From contig NZ_JAPEMT010000003.1 of assembly GCF_026342435.1 (NCBI RefSeq), forward strand, positions 434,001 through 498,000: a stretch of 64,000 nt of DNA, in the 5' to 3' direction. The notes below the pieces were generated by a model, which was not told where the DNA came from, made no database searches, and saw nothing but the letters and a program-made list of their open reading frames with translations. Position numbers and translations under genes: made by a program. Shown here in pieces: positions 33,574 through 41,737 of this stretch (the first letter of the stretch is position 1; the number at the start of each line of letters is the position of its first letter). This DNA comes from Streptomyces sp. NBC_00237 (GTDB taxonomy: Bacteria; Actinomycetota; Actinomycetes; Streptomycetales; Streptomycetaceae).

Positions 33574-33795
33574 TCAGGAGGTCGCGGTTTCGGCGGCGGC
33601 AGGATTCACGATGAAGCCCAGGACCGGTCCGCCGGTGGTCCCGTCGAGCTGTTGTTCGGCGACGACGGCCTTCTGAATGTGCGCGGAGAGGCTGTCGGCG
33701 TCGGTTCTCTCCGCCGCGCCGGCGACGCCGCCTGCCGCGAGGAGTCCGGTGACGAGTGCCGCCGTGGCGGCTGCGGCACGGATGTTGGGGTTCAT
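33574..33795 (-). CDS. Small exported peptide, unknown function
   Basis: A 73-residue protein with a clear Sec signal (MNPNIRAAAATAALVTGLLA, probable cut after AGGVAGAA at about residue 28). The mature part is about 45 residues, DADSLSAHIQKAVVAEQQLD followed by GTTGGPVLGFIVNPAAAE, without Cys. ATG 33795 has GAGGAG 7 bases upstream; an upstream in-frame start at 33813 lacks one. It is co-transcribed with the Cys-rich protein and divergent from amfR. It could be a cell-surface peptide or a signal; no family is recognised. Confidence 0.7.
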   Translation of the reverse strand: MNPNIRAAAATAALVTGLLAAGGVAGAAERTDADSLSAHIQKAVVAEQQLDGTTGGPVLGFIVNPAAAETATS

Positions 33796-34181
33796 GTACT
33801 TACTCCTCGGCATAGGGGTAACGGCTGGTTGGGGCGACCGTATGCAGCAACTCCCCTGTGGGGAAGGAGTTGTGAGGCGTACTTCTGTTCGTCAAAGTGC
33901 GGAGGGCGGCGTAGGTGCGACGCATGGGCCGCACCCGATCGCGCGGTGTGCGACCAACGTGCCGATCGTGGCCCTGGCGTCTCCGCCTCCCCCCCGCCCG
34001 GCCTCCACCGGGAGACCTGCGCGCACGCTTGTTCGGAGCGCATGGTGGCGCACGGCGACGGGCGATGAGCCCCCCGTGCTTCGCGGGATCCGGCCCGGGG
34101 TGTTGCTTCGCTTCCGGCATGGGCACTGGAGTGGCGGAGTCCCTTTGGGCCCGCGCGGGGTCCCTGGTGAAGGAGTGCAGT
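33796..34181. other. Divergent promoter region between the small peptide and amfR
   Basis: 386 bp without a supported gene. The stretch 33800-33900 is lower in GC and likely holds the small-peptide promoter; the amfR promoter should be nearer 34100-34180. In S. griseus amfR depends on AdpA (literature knowledge); I did not find a convincing AdpA consensus by eye. Confidence 0.4.
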
Positions 34182-34853
34182 GTGATACGTGTCCAAGTCG
34201 CCCATCCGACAGGTCTGTTCAGTTCGGCCCTCGTGGTGCTGCTGCGTGAGCAAGAGGATTTCGACGTGTTCCGCGGGCCCGCGGACGCCGTCGCGGAGGA
34301 CCCGGGCTGGGCGGACGTGTGGGTGACGGACGCGGAGGAGTTCCTGCCTCGGCCCGCACCGTCGCACGCGGCCTGCTTACCGGGCTCGGCGGGCTTACTC
34401 GGTTTACCGGCCACGGCCCCCGACGCACCGCGCGACGCGGCGCGCCCCGCCGACCCCACGCGGCCCAAGGGTGCCGGGCTGCTGGTGCTGGCAGCCCCCC
34501 ACCGGCCGGGCGTGCTGCGCCGCGCCTTCGACGCGGGCGCTCTCGGCTACGTCGACAAGGGAGGCTCTCCCGAGCGACTGGCCGCAGGGATCCGCGCGGT
34601 CGCGAGAGGAGAGCGGTACGTCGACGTGTCACTGGCCGTCGGCCTCCTGCACGCCACGGAAATCCCCCTGACGCCACGGGAGTTGAGCGTGCTCGCCCTG
34701 GCCGCCGCCGGGTCCGGCGTCGGTGAGATCGCGCTCTCCCTGCATCTGTCCCGGGGGACCGTGCGCAACTACCTGGCGGCGGCCATCCGCAAGACCGGCG
34801 CCCGCAACCGGGTGGACGCGATACGCATCGCGCACGGTGCCGGCTGGGTGTGA
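34182..34853 (+). CDS. amfR: AmfR/RamR response regulator of the SapB/AmfS cluster
   Basis: A 223-residue NarL/LuxR-type regulator. The receiver-like domain (IRVQVAHPTGLFSSALVVLL; phospho-acceptor region VWVTDAEEF; KG in GYVDKGGSPERLA) is interrupted by a Pro/Ala-rich insertion at about residues 58-95. The C-terminal helix-turn-helix is LTPRELSVLALAAAGSGVGE, then LHLSRGTVRNYLAAAIRKTG. In Streptomyces this protein activates the amfTSBA/ramCSAB operon for aerial growth. Three TTA codons (34377, 34395, 34404; residues 66, 72, 75) make it bldA-dependent. GTG 34182 has AAGGAG 7 bases upstream. It is convergent with amfA. Confidence 0.94.
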   Translation: MIRVQVAHPTGLFSSALVVLLREQEDFDVFRGPADAVAEDPGWADVWVTDAEEFLPRPAPSHAACLPGSAGLLGLPATAPDAPRDAARPADPTRPKGAGLLVLAAPHRPGVLRRAFDAGALGYVDKGGSPERLAAGIRAVARGERYVDVSLAVGLLHATEIPLTPRELSVLALAAAGSGVGEIALSLHLSRGTVRNYLAAAIRKTGARNRVDAIRIAHGAGWV

Positions 34854-36761
34854 GGGGGGCCCGTCCGGCCCGGAAGCGGACGGGGGCCGCTCCCGTGGTC
34901 CCTCCCGCCAGTGTCCCGTCAGGTCCCGGTAGAGGGCGGACCGCTCCAGCAGCTCCCGGTGCGTCCCGCAGTCCGCCCGTACGCCGTCCAGTACCAGGAC
35001 CCGGTCCGCACGCAGGGCGGACGACATCCGGTGCGCCACCACGACCAGCGCTCCCGGCCGTTGCGCCAGGGCACGTTCGGCCCTCTCCTCCGACTCCTGG
35101 TCCAGGTGACAGGTCGCCTCGTCCAGAACGAGGAGCGGGGCGGGCGACAGGAAGGCGCGGGCCAGCGTGAGCAACTGCGCCTCTCCCTGGGAGAGTTGCG
35201 ACGGTACGAGGGTGGCGTCGAGGCCGCCGAGCCGAGCCACCAGCGGCCCGAGACCCAGTGCGGCGACGGCCTCCGCGAGCTCGGTGTCCGTCGCGTCGGG
35301 GCGCAGGTGGGTGAGGTTGTCGCGGAGGCCGGCGGTGAAGACGTACGCCTCCTGGGGAACGAGCGCACGCCACCGCGCCAGTTCGGCGGGAGTACGGTCG
35401 CGGACGGGACGCCCGCCGAGGAGGGCCGTGCCCCGGTCGGGTGTCAGCAGTCCCGCGAGGACGTTGGTCAGCGTGGACTTGCCGATGCCGCTGGGGCCCA
35501 CCACCGCCAGGTGTTCCCCGTGACCGACGGTCAGGTGCAGGCCGTCCAGGACGGGGCGCGCGCCGGGCCCGTAGGCGAGGGTGACGTCACGGAGTTCGGC
35601 GGCCGGGGGTCGGAGGCGAGCGGGAGGTGGGGGGGCGGGTTCGACTGCGGTGCGGGCCGGGGCGTCGGCCGCACGGTTACCGTCGCTCCCGCGAGCGGGG
35701 GCGAACCTGTCCAGCACCACCAGCAGTCGCGTGCCCGCCGCTCCCAGTGCCGTCATGAGCGTGTGCAGGGCGGGCAGCAGCGACTGCACGAGGTACGTCA
35801 GCGCACCCGTGAGCGTGCCTGCGGTGAGGCCCCGGTCCAGCAACCACGGAACCGCCAACAGCAGGAGCAGGGGAGGCAGTTGACCCGCCATGCCCAGCGC
35901 CAGTGACCGCACCGCCGCCCAGCGCGCCAGCACGCCCGCCGCCCGCTCCGCCGCCCGTGCGGACTCCGTGCCGTACGCACCCACCTCCGCCTGGACACCG
36001 CAGGCCACCACGTCACGCAATCCGGCGGCGGTCGTACGCGCACGGTCGGTGAACTCCTCCTCCGCATCCAGGGCGGCCCGCTGGGCTCCCGCCATCGGCC
36101 GCAAGGTGGCCAGGAAGAGCCCGAGTCCGAGCACCAGGGGAGGGGTGGTGACCAGCAGCAACTCCGGTGCCAGTACGAACATTCCGGCCAGCGCGCCCGC
36201 GGCCGTGAAGACGAACGACCGCGCCGTGAGCACCAGCCCGGCGAAGCTGTCCCGGGCGATCTCGCTCTGCTGGGAAAGCCGGGAGACAGCACTGCCGGAC
36301 GCACCTGTCGTACGGGGACGCGCCCCGGGTGCCTCGATGTCCGCGCCGTCGCGCCCCGCGACGGCGTGGTGGAGTGCCTGATCCACCGCACGCCGTACCA
36401 GGGCGTCCCTGAACGGCTCGACCAGCAGGGCGAGTTGGGTGAAGACGCCGCGCGTCACCGGCCCGCCCGCCAGGATCGCCAGCGCGGCGAGCGCCAGCCA
36501 TGCCGCACCGACTCCCGCCCGTCCCACGAGGAAGCCCCGGTCGAGCGCCTGCGCCAGGCAGTAGCCGCCCAGGAAGGTCTGGGCGGACTCCACCAGCGAC
36601 CACGCCGCGATCCGCCCCACCACCCCCTTGCGCCGCGCGAGAAACCTCCGGCCGTCCCGCCACAGCCAGGCGCGGACGCCTTCGCTCCGTGCGCCGCCGT
36701 TCCGAGCGCCCTCGTGCCCGGCAGCCCCCCGTGCGGCCGCCCCGCTCCAGCCCGCCCTCAT
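34629..36761 (-). CDS. amfA: ABC transporter, permease-ATPase half (AmfA-like)
   Basis: A 710-residue fused transporter. Six membrane segments lie at about residues 40-330, and the nucleotide-binding domain at about 395-610 has Walker A VGPSGIGKST, signature LSQGEAQLL and Walker B PLLVLDEAT. It pairs with the AmfB-like protein to export AmfS/SapB. ATG 36761 overlaps the amfB stop (ATGA). The domain ends at YRDLTGHWR (about residue 625), but the frame stays open 80 more residues, antisense across the amfR terminator and its last 225 bp. That tail is probably not functional and suggests loss of the original stop. Confidence 0.9.
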   Translation of the reverse strand: MRAGWSGAAARGAAGHEGARNGGARSEGVRAWLWRDGRRFLARRKGVVGRIAAWSLVESAQTFLGGYCLAQALDRGFLVGRAGVGAAWLALAALAILAGGPVTRGVFTQLALLVEPFRDALVRRAVDQALHHAVAGRDGADIEAPGARPRTTGASGSAVSRLSQQSEIARDSFAGLVLTARSFVFTAAGALAGMFVLAPELLLVTTPPLVLGLGLFLATLRPMAGAQRAALDAEEEFTDRARTTAAGLRDVVACGVQAEVGAYGTESARAAERAAGVLARWAAVRSLALGMAGQLPPLLLLLAVPWLLDRGLTAGTLTGALTYLVQSLLPALHTLMTALGAAGTRLLVVLDRFAPARGSDGNRAADAPARTAVEPAPPPPARLRPPAAELRDVTLAYGPGARPVLDGLHLTVGHGEHLAVVGPSGIGKSTLTNVLAGLLTPDRGTALLGGRPVRDRTPAELARWRALVPQEAYVFTAGLRDNLTHLRPDATDTELAEAVAALGLGPLVARLGGLDATLVPSQLSQGEAQLLTLARAFLSPAPLLVLDEATCHLDQESEERAERALAQRPGALVVVAHRMSSALRADRVLVLDGVRADCGTHRELLERSALYRDLTGHWREGPRERPPSASGPDGPPSHPAGTVRDAYRVHPVAGAGLADGRRQVVAHGPPGQMQGERDLTDAGPGGGQGEHAQLPWRQGDFRGVQEADGQ
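34860..34884. terminator. Hairpin between amfR and amfA
   Basis: CCCGTCCG and CGGACGGG form a perfect 8-bp stem with a 9-base loop, 7 bases after the amfR stop. It would also fit the end of the amf operon, but the amfA frame reads through it. Confidence 0.55.
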
Positions 36762-38530
36762 GACACGTCCCCCGTCGAGGGGGCCAGCGACGCGTCCCCC
36801 CGCTGAGGGGCCGAGGCCGGGTCTGCGGCGAACACCGCGCGGTAGGCGCTCTGGCGCCACAGTTCGCGGTGCGGCCCCACCGCCCGTATCCGCCCCTCGT
36901 CCAGCCAGACGACCAGGTCCGCGCGCGCGGCGGAGGAGAGCCGGTGCGCGACGCACAGCCGGGTTCCGGGGCCCACGTCGTGGGCGAGTGCCTCCTCGAC
37001 GCGCCGCTCGGTCGCCGTGTCCAGGCTGGAGGTCGCGTCGTCGAGGATGAGGAGCCTGCCCGCGTGCGCGAACGCCCTTGCCAGGCCCAGGCGTTGGAAC
37101 TCCCCGCCGGAGAGCGGTGCTTCGCCGGGGGCCGTGTCGTACCCCTGCGGCAGCAGCCGTACGAAGTCGTCCGCACCGGCCGCCCGCGCCGCCGCCCGCA
37201 CCTCGGCGGGCGACGCGGTGCGCGCACCCGAGGCCAGCGCGTCGGCGAGGGTGGCCCCGAAGAGCGCCGGGCGCTCGAACGCGTACCCCACCTCGGAGCG
37301 GAGCTGATCGGCTTCGAGTTCCCTGAGCGGTACGCCGTCCAGGAGTACGGTCCCCGCATCCGGGTCGCGCAGCCGCCCCGCGACCGCCGCCAGGGTCGAC
37401 TTGCCGGAGCCGCTGCGACCGACCACGGCGGTGGTCGTACCGCCGGGGAGCACCAGCGACACCCCGCTGAGCAGGGACTTTCCGTCGTGCGCGACCGAGA
37501 CGTCGCGCAGTTCCAAGGTGCCGGGGCCGCCCGGCGGCAGCCGAAGGCCGCCGTGGGCGAGGCCGGGCAGCGCGAGGACCGCCGACAGGCGGCGGGCCGC
37601 CGTGCGGCTGCGGACCAGGGAGCCGAGGAGCCCGGCCACCGTGCCGACCCCGGCGGCCAGGGCCGCGTACCGGGAGGCGGCGAGGAGTTCGCCGACGCTC
37701 ATCCGGCCCGACACCACGCCCAGTCCACCCACCAGCGTCACCGCGGTCGTGAGGAGGGGAAGGAGGACACCGCTGCGCGCCACGGCGCGGCCGTGCACGG
37801 TCCACATGCGGGCTCCCTGGACTCCCAGTTCGGGCAGCGGTGCCAGGATCCGGGAGCGCTCACGGTCCACGCTGCCCGCGGCGGCGATGCTGCGCGCCCC
37901 GGCCAGCGCCTCGGTCAGCAGCGACGCCAGAGAGGACTGGACCTGCTGGTAGCGGGCGACGCTGTCGGACGTCCCGACGGCGAAGGCGCGCAGCACCAGC
38001 AGCAGCAGCGGCAGGCCCGCCGCGAACGCCAGCGCGCACCACGGATCGACGAGGGCCAGCGCGACGAGACCGCCGGTCGGGGCGATCAGTGCCGCTGCCA
38101 GACCGGCGGCGGCACCCGGCGCGGCACCGGCCTCGGTCGCGTTGACCGACAGTCTGGTCGCGGTGTCGCCGGGGGAGAAGCGGGCGGCGTTCCCGGGAGC
38201 CGAACCCAGCAGTCGTGCCATGCCGAAGGTGCGCAGCCACGCGGTCGACCTGGCCTGAGCCGTCCCGGTGAACAGGGCTTCGGCGGCCTCCAGCAGCACT
38301 TCGGCGACCACCAGGACGACGCACAGCACCAGCCAGCCCTTGGCCTCGGGATCGCGTGCGAGCAGCAGGTCCAGGGTGCGCCCGACGACGGCGGGCAGTG
38401 CGACAGCAGCGCAGGCCGCGAGCGCGGACGCGGTGAACACACCCGTCGCGCGGCCCCTGGTGTGCCGGGCCACGGCCAGCAGCAGCCGGTCGGCCGGGGA
38501 GGTCAGGTGTTTGCGGGTCCGGGTCGTCAC
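36758..38530 (-). CDS. amfB: ABC transporter, permease-ATPase half (AmfB-like)
   Basis: A 590-residue fused transporter. Membrane segments lie at about residues 25-320 (VFTASALAACAAVALPAVVG; AALIAPTGGLVALALVDPWC). The nucleotide-binding domain has Walker A VGRSGSGKST, a signature motif reading LSGGEFQRL and Walker B LLILDDATSS. It forms a heterodimer with the following AmfA-like protein; together they export the AmfS lanthipeptide. It is the third gene of the amfTSBA order known from S. griseus. The stop overlaps the amfA start. A hairpin separates it from amfS. Confidence 0.93.
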   Translation of the reverse strand: MTTRTRKHLTSPADRLLLAVARHTRGRATGVFTASALAACAAVALPAVVGRTLDLLLARDPEAKGWLVLCVVLVVAEVLLEAAEALFTGTAQARSTAWLRTFGMARLLGSAPGNAARFSPGDTATRLSVNATEAGAAPGAAAGLAAALIAPTGGLVALALVDPWCALAFAAGLPLLLLVLRAFAVGTSDSVARYQQVQSSLASLLTEALAGARSIAAAGSVDRERSRILAPLPELGVQGARMWTVHGRAVARSGVLLPLLTTAVTLVGGLGVVSGRMSVGELLAASRYAALAAGVGTVAGLLGSLVRSRTAARRLSAVLALPGLAHGGLRLPPGGPGTLELRDVSVAHDGKSLLSGVSLVLPGGTTTAVVGRSGSGKSTLAAVAGRLRDPDAGTVLLDGVPLRELEADQLRSEVGYAFERPALFGATLADALASGARTASPAEVRAAARAAGADDFVRLLPQGYDTAPGEAPLSGGEFQRLGLARAFAHAGRLLILDDATSSLDTATERRVEEALAHDVGPGTRLCVAHRLSSAARADLVVWLDEGRIRAVGPHRELWRQSAYRAVFAADPASAPQRGDASLAPSTGDVS

Positions 38531-38651
38531 AGGTGGCGTCCCACTCCCTCGTACGTACGCGTGTGTGGTCCGGGTCGAGCGCCGTCCGGGCCGTGCGCGG
38601 GCCCGGCCCGGCGTGTACCGGGCCTGACGTGTACGGGGCCCGACGTGGCGA

Positions 38652-38684
38652 GGGCCCCGGGCGGAGAAGCTCCGCCCGGGGCCC
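38652..38684 (-). terminator. Hairpin between amfS and amfB (attenuator)
   Basis: A perfect 15-bp stem (38652-38666 with 38670-38684) and a 3-base loop, 28 bases after the amfS stop. As a partial terminator it would keep precursor and synthetase message above that of the transporter genes. Confidence 0.75.
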
Positions 38685-38712
38685 CGAACCGCTGACGGCG
38701 TCAGTGCCGACG

Positions 38713-38838
38713 TCAGTTACAGGTGGTGAGGCTCAGGCTGCTGTCGCCACAGAGCAGCAGGCTCGCGCGGCTGCCACCCCCGCCGCCCATGGTCTCTTCC
38801 TGCGGGGTCTCCATCGACTGGAGGTCAAGAATGCTCAT
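38713..38838 (-). CDS. amfS: AmfS/RamS lanthipeptide precursor (SapB morphogen)
   Basis: A 41-residue class III lanthipeptide precursor. The leader is MSILDLQSMETPQEETMGGG, and the C-terminal core is SRASLLLCGDSSLSLTTCN preceded by two Gly. It is nearly identical to the RamS core of S. coelicolor, whose mature SapB has two lanthionines (Ser/Cys pairs across the two Cys) and dehydroalanines. The modified peptide is a surfactant that lowers surface tension so hyphae can grow into the air. AGGA lies upstream of the ATG, and amfT ends 11 bases before it. The Gly5 run replaces an acidic segment of RamS at the leader/core junction. Confidence 0.97.
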   Translation of the reverse strand: MSILDLQSMETPQEETMGGGGGSRASLLLCGDSSLSLTTCN

Positions 38839-38849
38839 GACATTTCCTT

Positions 38850-41555
38850 TCATTGGGGACGGTCGTCTTGCGGTACGACCCCGGAAGGGGCCGGTTCGTG
38901 GGCCGCCGGGGGAGGCGGCAGGAAGGGCAGCTGCGCGGACCGGCCGTCGACGGTCGGACGACCGGAGGCGGCAGCGAGTGCCAGCAGGCAACCGGCGGAG
39001 CCGGTCGCGAGGTCCATGGAAAGGCGCATCATCTGCTCGCCGGGGAAGGCGAGATGCCCCCGGTGGGGCACCGCGTGCCAGGCGAGCGCGTCGATCTGGC
39101 GCCGTACGTCGGCGGGTCCGGTGCCGGGGCCGCCGGTCGTCGTGCGGCTCAGGTGCAGCACCATGCCGGCGGCGCCCCGGAACAGTCCGGGCTGCGCGTA
39201 GAAGGTGGCCTGCGCGGCGGCCACGATGTCCCGGCGGGCCCGCTCGAAGTCGCCGTCCGGGTCGGGGTCCGGCCGGTGCGCGAGGTAGTCGTCGAGCACC
39301 ATCCCGATGCCGACGCTGCCCGCCCCGAGGTAGGGCATCGTGCGCCAGCCCTCGTCGACCTGGAGGGTGCCGCTCGCACTGCGCACGCACCGGTCGAGGT
39401 CCCGACGCAGCGCGTCGGATGCCAGGTCCAGCAGGGCGGCGTCCCCCGTGCGCTCGTACAGCCGCAGGAAGAGGAGGGCGCCTCCGGAAGCCCCGTACAG
39501 GAGTCCGGCGCGCGGCGCCCTGCCGCCGGGTGCCGCGCCGTGCGGCCGTGCGACCAGTTCCGCGCAGCGCAGCGCCGCTTCGTGCAGGGCGCTTTCGCCG
39601 GTCGCCGCACCGAGGGCGTCGAGGGCGAGGCCGAAGCCTGCGAGGCCGCTGTGCAGGTCGGGGCCGAGTTCCTGCCACGGCTGGGCGAGGGCGAGTTCGG
39701 TGAGCTCCAGGGCGCGGGCGCGGTGGCCGAGGCCCTCCAGCGTCCAGGCGACGCCCGCAAGACCGTCGTAGAAGCCGAGCGGAGTGCCGGATTCCGGCTC
39801 CTTGGTACGACTCAGCAGCCACTCCTCGCCCGCAGCGGAGCGAGGGGCACCGCTCTCGGCCAGTGCGTACAGCACCCCGGCCGTGCCGTACCCGAAGCTC
39901 TGGCCGCCGCCCTCGGTGGCGAACTGGGCGATGTCGCCGGGGAAACACCGGTCCTCGCGGCCGGGCGTCGCCGTGGCCAGGATGGCTTCCGCGAGGGAGT
40001 CCCGGCTGCGCGGCCAGTCGCCGGGGGCAACGGGGAGATACGATTCCGCGCTCACGGCGCTCGTCGGGTCTGTCAGGCCCTTGGTGCCCTTGATGCCCGC
40101 CGTGCTCGCTGCGCCCGCCGGTGCCTGCGGATCGCGCAGTATCTCCTCGACCGCCTCCCGCAGGAAGGATTCAGCGACCGGGAACTGCCGGGCCGCGATC
40201 GTGGCCAGATGGGCCGACTTCGTACGGTCCAGTGCGAGCAGGCTGGTCAGCGGTATGAACAGCGAGAGCCGCAGACAGGCCAGCGCGTACCGGTCCACGT
40301 CGAAGCCGCGCCGGTCGGCGGGCGCCACGAACGCCGGGTTGGCGACCGTCTGCCGCCGGTTCTCTGCGGCGGGCGCCGCGGCCTCGAAGTCGAGGAGCGT
40401 CACCGAGGACTCGTCCTCGGACACCATGATGTTGAACAGATGCAGGTCGTTGAAGACCACACCGCGCGCATGGATCTTGGCCACCGCCTCCGTCACCAGC
40501 GCGTGGATGCGCAGCGCCCACGCCGTGTACTCGGCGAGCCGCTCGGGCCCCGGATCGGCCTCGATCAGCGGATGGCGGCGGGCGAAGAAGGAGTTGAGCG
40601 GCTTGCCCTCGACGAATTCGAGGACCAGGAAGTGGTGGTCGCCCAGGACGAAGGAGTCCAGCACCTCGGGCGTACAGCCGAGCCCGGACAGCAGCTCCAG
40701 TGCGTCCTGTTCGCGCTTCAGCCGGGCCACCGCGTCCGCCCCGTCGGCCGCGAGCCCCGCATGCGGCCTGGCCTCCTTGAGGACCACCTTGGCTCCTGAC
40801 CTGCGGTCCTTGCCGACGTACACCCCGCCGCCGTTGGAGAAGTGCAGCGCCTTCTCGATCACGTACGGCATGTCGGCGACGGTCGCGGAGCTCCGCGCGT
40901 CGAGGTGCGGCCGCAGCCACGCGGGGGTCTCGACCCACTCCGGTATCCGGAAGGCGGGCCCGCGCAGGTCGGGCACGAGGACTCCGTCGGCGTTCTCCAG
41001 GGCCGGTTGCTGCTCGCCGTTCTCGTCGTAGCAGTCCCGCCGGGTGAAGCTGCCGTACCGCAGGTACACCGGCCCCTCGCCCCAGCGCAGGTCGCTGAGA
41101 ACGTACGGACCCTGCGATCCGGCGAGGGCCGCGTCCAGGTCGGTGGCGATGCTCCGGCACTGCTCGTCGTCGGTTGGGTAGACGGTGATGAACTTGCCGC
41201 TGGCCGCGCGGTCCGCGTACTTGGCGTTGCGGTTGTGCAGCAGGTACCGGCTGGGCACGAACTTGAAGGCGATGGAGCGCGGCAGGCAGTACGCCATGAC
41301 CTGCTCCAGCACCGACTCGGCGTTGTCCAGCGTGGCCGACACGTGGATCTTCCAGCCCTGGAAGGGCAGTTGGGCCTCCACGGGCCGCAGTGCGAGCCAG
41401 TCGCCCGACCGGTGCCGCTGCCAGCCTTCGGGCACGGGCAGAGTGGCCGCCGCGTACAGGGAGCCCCTGCCGCCCTGCGCCTCGGTGCTCATCCGGTGCG
41501 GCGCGTCGTAGAAGTGCCGGTCCGTGTCGCAGAACACGGCATACCCCTTGTTCAC
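38850..41555 (-). CDS. amfT: Class III lanthipeptide synthetase (LanKC, AmfT/RamC)
   Basis: A 901-residue trifunctional enzyme. The N-terminal lyase-like region (about 1-215, MNKGYAVFCDTDRHFYDAPH) removes phosphate. The Ser/Thr kinase domain (about 230-500) has KVVLKEARP, the catalytic loop VVFNDLHLFNIMVSEDES and LLDFEAAAP. The LanC-like cyclase (about 540-890) has GLAGVAWTLEGLGHRARALE and LYGASGGALLFLRLYERTGD; class III cyclases lack the Cys/His zinc site. It phosphorylates and dehydrates Ser in AmfS and forms the lanthionine rings at the membrane. It is the first gene of amfTSBA. Length is normal. Confidence 0.96.
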   Translation of the reverse strand: MNKGYAVFCDTDRHFYDAPHRMSTEAQGGRGSLYAAATLPVPEGWQRHRSGDWLALRPVEAQLPFQGWKIHVSATLDNAESVLEQVMAYCLPRSIAFKFVPSRYLLHNRNAKYADRAASGKFITVYPTDDEQCRSIATDLDAALAGSQGPYVLSDLRWGEGPVYLRYGSFTRRDCYDENGEQQPALENADGVLVPDLRGPAFRIPEWVETPAWLRPHLDARSSATVADMPYVIEKALHFSNGGGVYVGKDRRSGAKVVLKEARPHAGLAADGADAVARLKREQDALELLSGLGCTPEVLDSFVLGDHHFLVLEFVEGKPLNSFFARRHPLIEADPGPERLAEYTAWALRIHALVTEAVAKIHARGVVFNDLHLFNIMVSEDESSVTLLDFEAAAPAAENRRQTVANPAFVAPADRRGFDVDRYALACLRLSLFIPLTSLLALDRTKSAHLATIAARQFPVAESFLREAVEEILRDPQAPAGAASTAGIKGTKGLTDPTSAVSAESYLPVAPGDWPRSRDSLAEAILATATPGREDRCFPGDIAQFATEGGGQSFGYGTAGVLYALAESGAPRSAAGEEWLLSRTKEPESGTPLGFYDGLAGVAWTLEGLGHRARALELTELALAQPWQELGPDLHSGLAGFGLALDALGAATGESALHEAALRCAELVARPHGAAPGGRAPRAGLLYGASGGALLFLRLYERTGDAALLDLASDALRRDLDRCVRSASGTLQVDEGWRTMPYLGAGSVGIGMVLDDYLAHRPDPDPDGDFERARRDIVAAAQATFYAQPGLFRGAAGMVLHLSRTTTGGPGTGPADVRRQIDALAWHAVPHRGHLAFPGEQMMRLSMDLATGSAGCLLALAAASGRPTVDGRSAQLPFLPPPPAAHEPAPSGVVPQDDRPQ

Positions 41556-41737
41556 GCGCTCTCCCTCACCCTCGCCCGCCCTCTCGCCTTGCTGACGGTG
41601 ACGAATCTGTCACGAGGAAGCGGAGCCCGGCAGTCACAACTGTCACCAGCCGACCGTGCACAACTCACAAGTAACCAAAGGGTGTTGTGCGAGTGCGGTC
41701 GCTCCGGCGGGCTTCGTGATGGGTGAATCACGGAGTG
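41556..41737 (-). promoter_or_regulatory. amfTSBA promoter region with repeats
   Basis: It contains a perfect inverted repeat GTGAC-N6-GTCAC (41598-41613). Read on the minus strand there is also a set of related words: CTTGTGAG, GTTGTGCAC and GTTGTGACTG (about 41631-41675). Local GC is low near 41640-41690. These are candidate AmfR sites; the exact AmfR consensus is not known to me. Confidence 0.45.

Noticed and set aside
34182..34853. Idea that amfR is an unrelated orphan NarL regulator
   Set aside because: Its position convergent with amfTSBA, its size and its NarL-type domain order match the known amfR/ramR arrangement.
38713..39948. Extended frame upstream of amfS on the minus strand, which would fuse about 370 residues to AmfS
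   Set aside because: It is the shadow of amfT in another frame; amfS has its own ATG and Shine-Dalgarno, and the 41-residue form matches RamS/AmfS.
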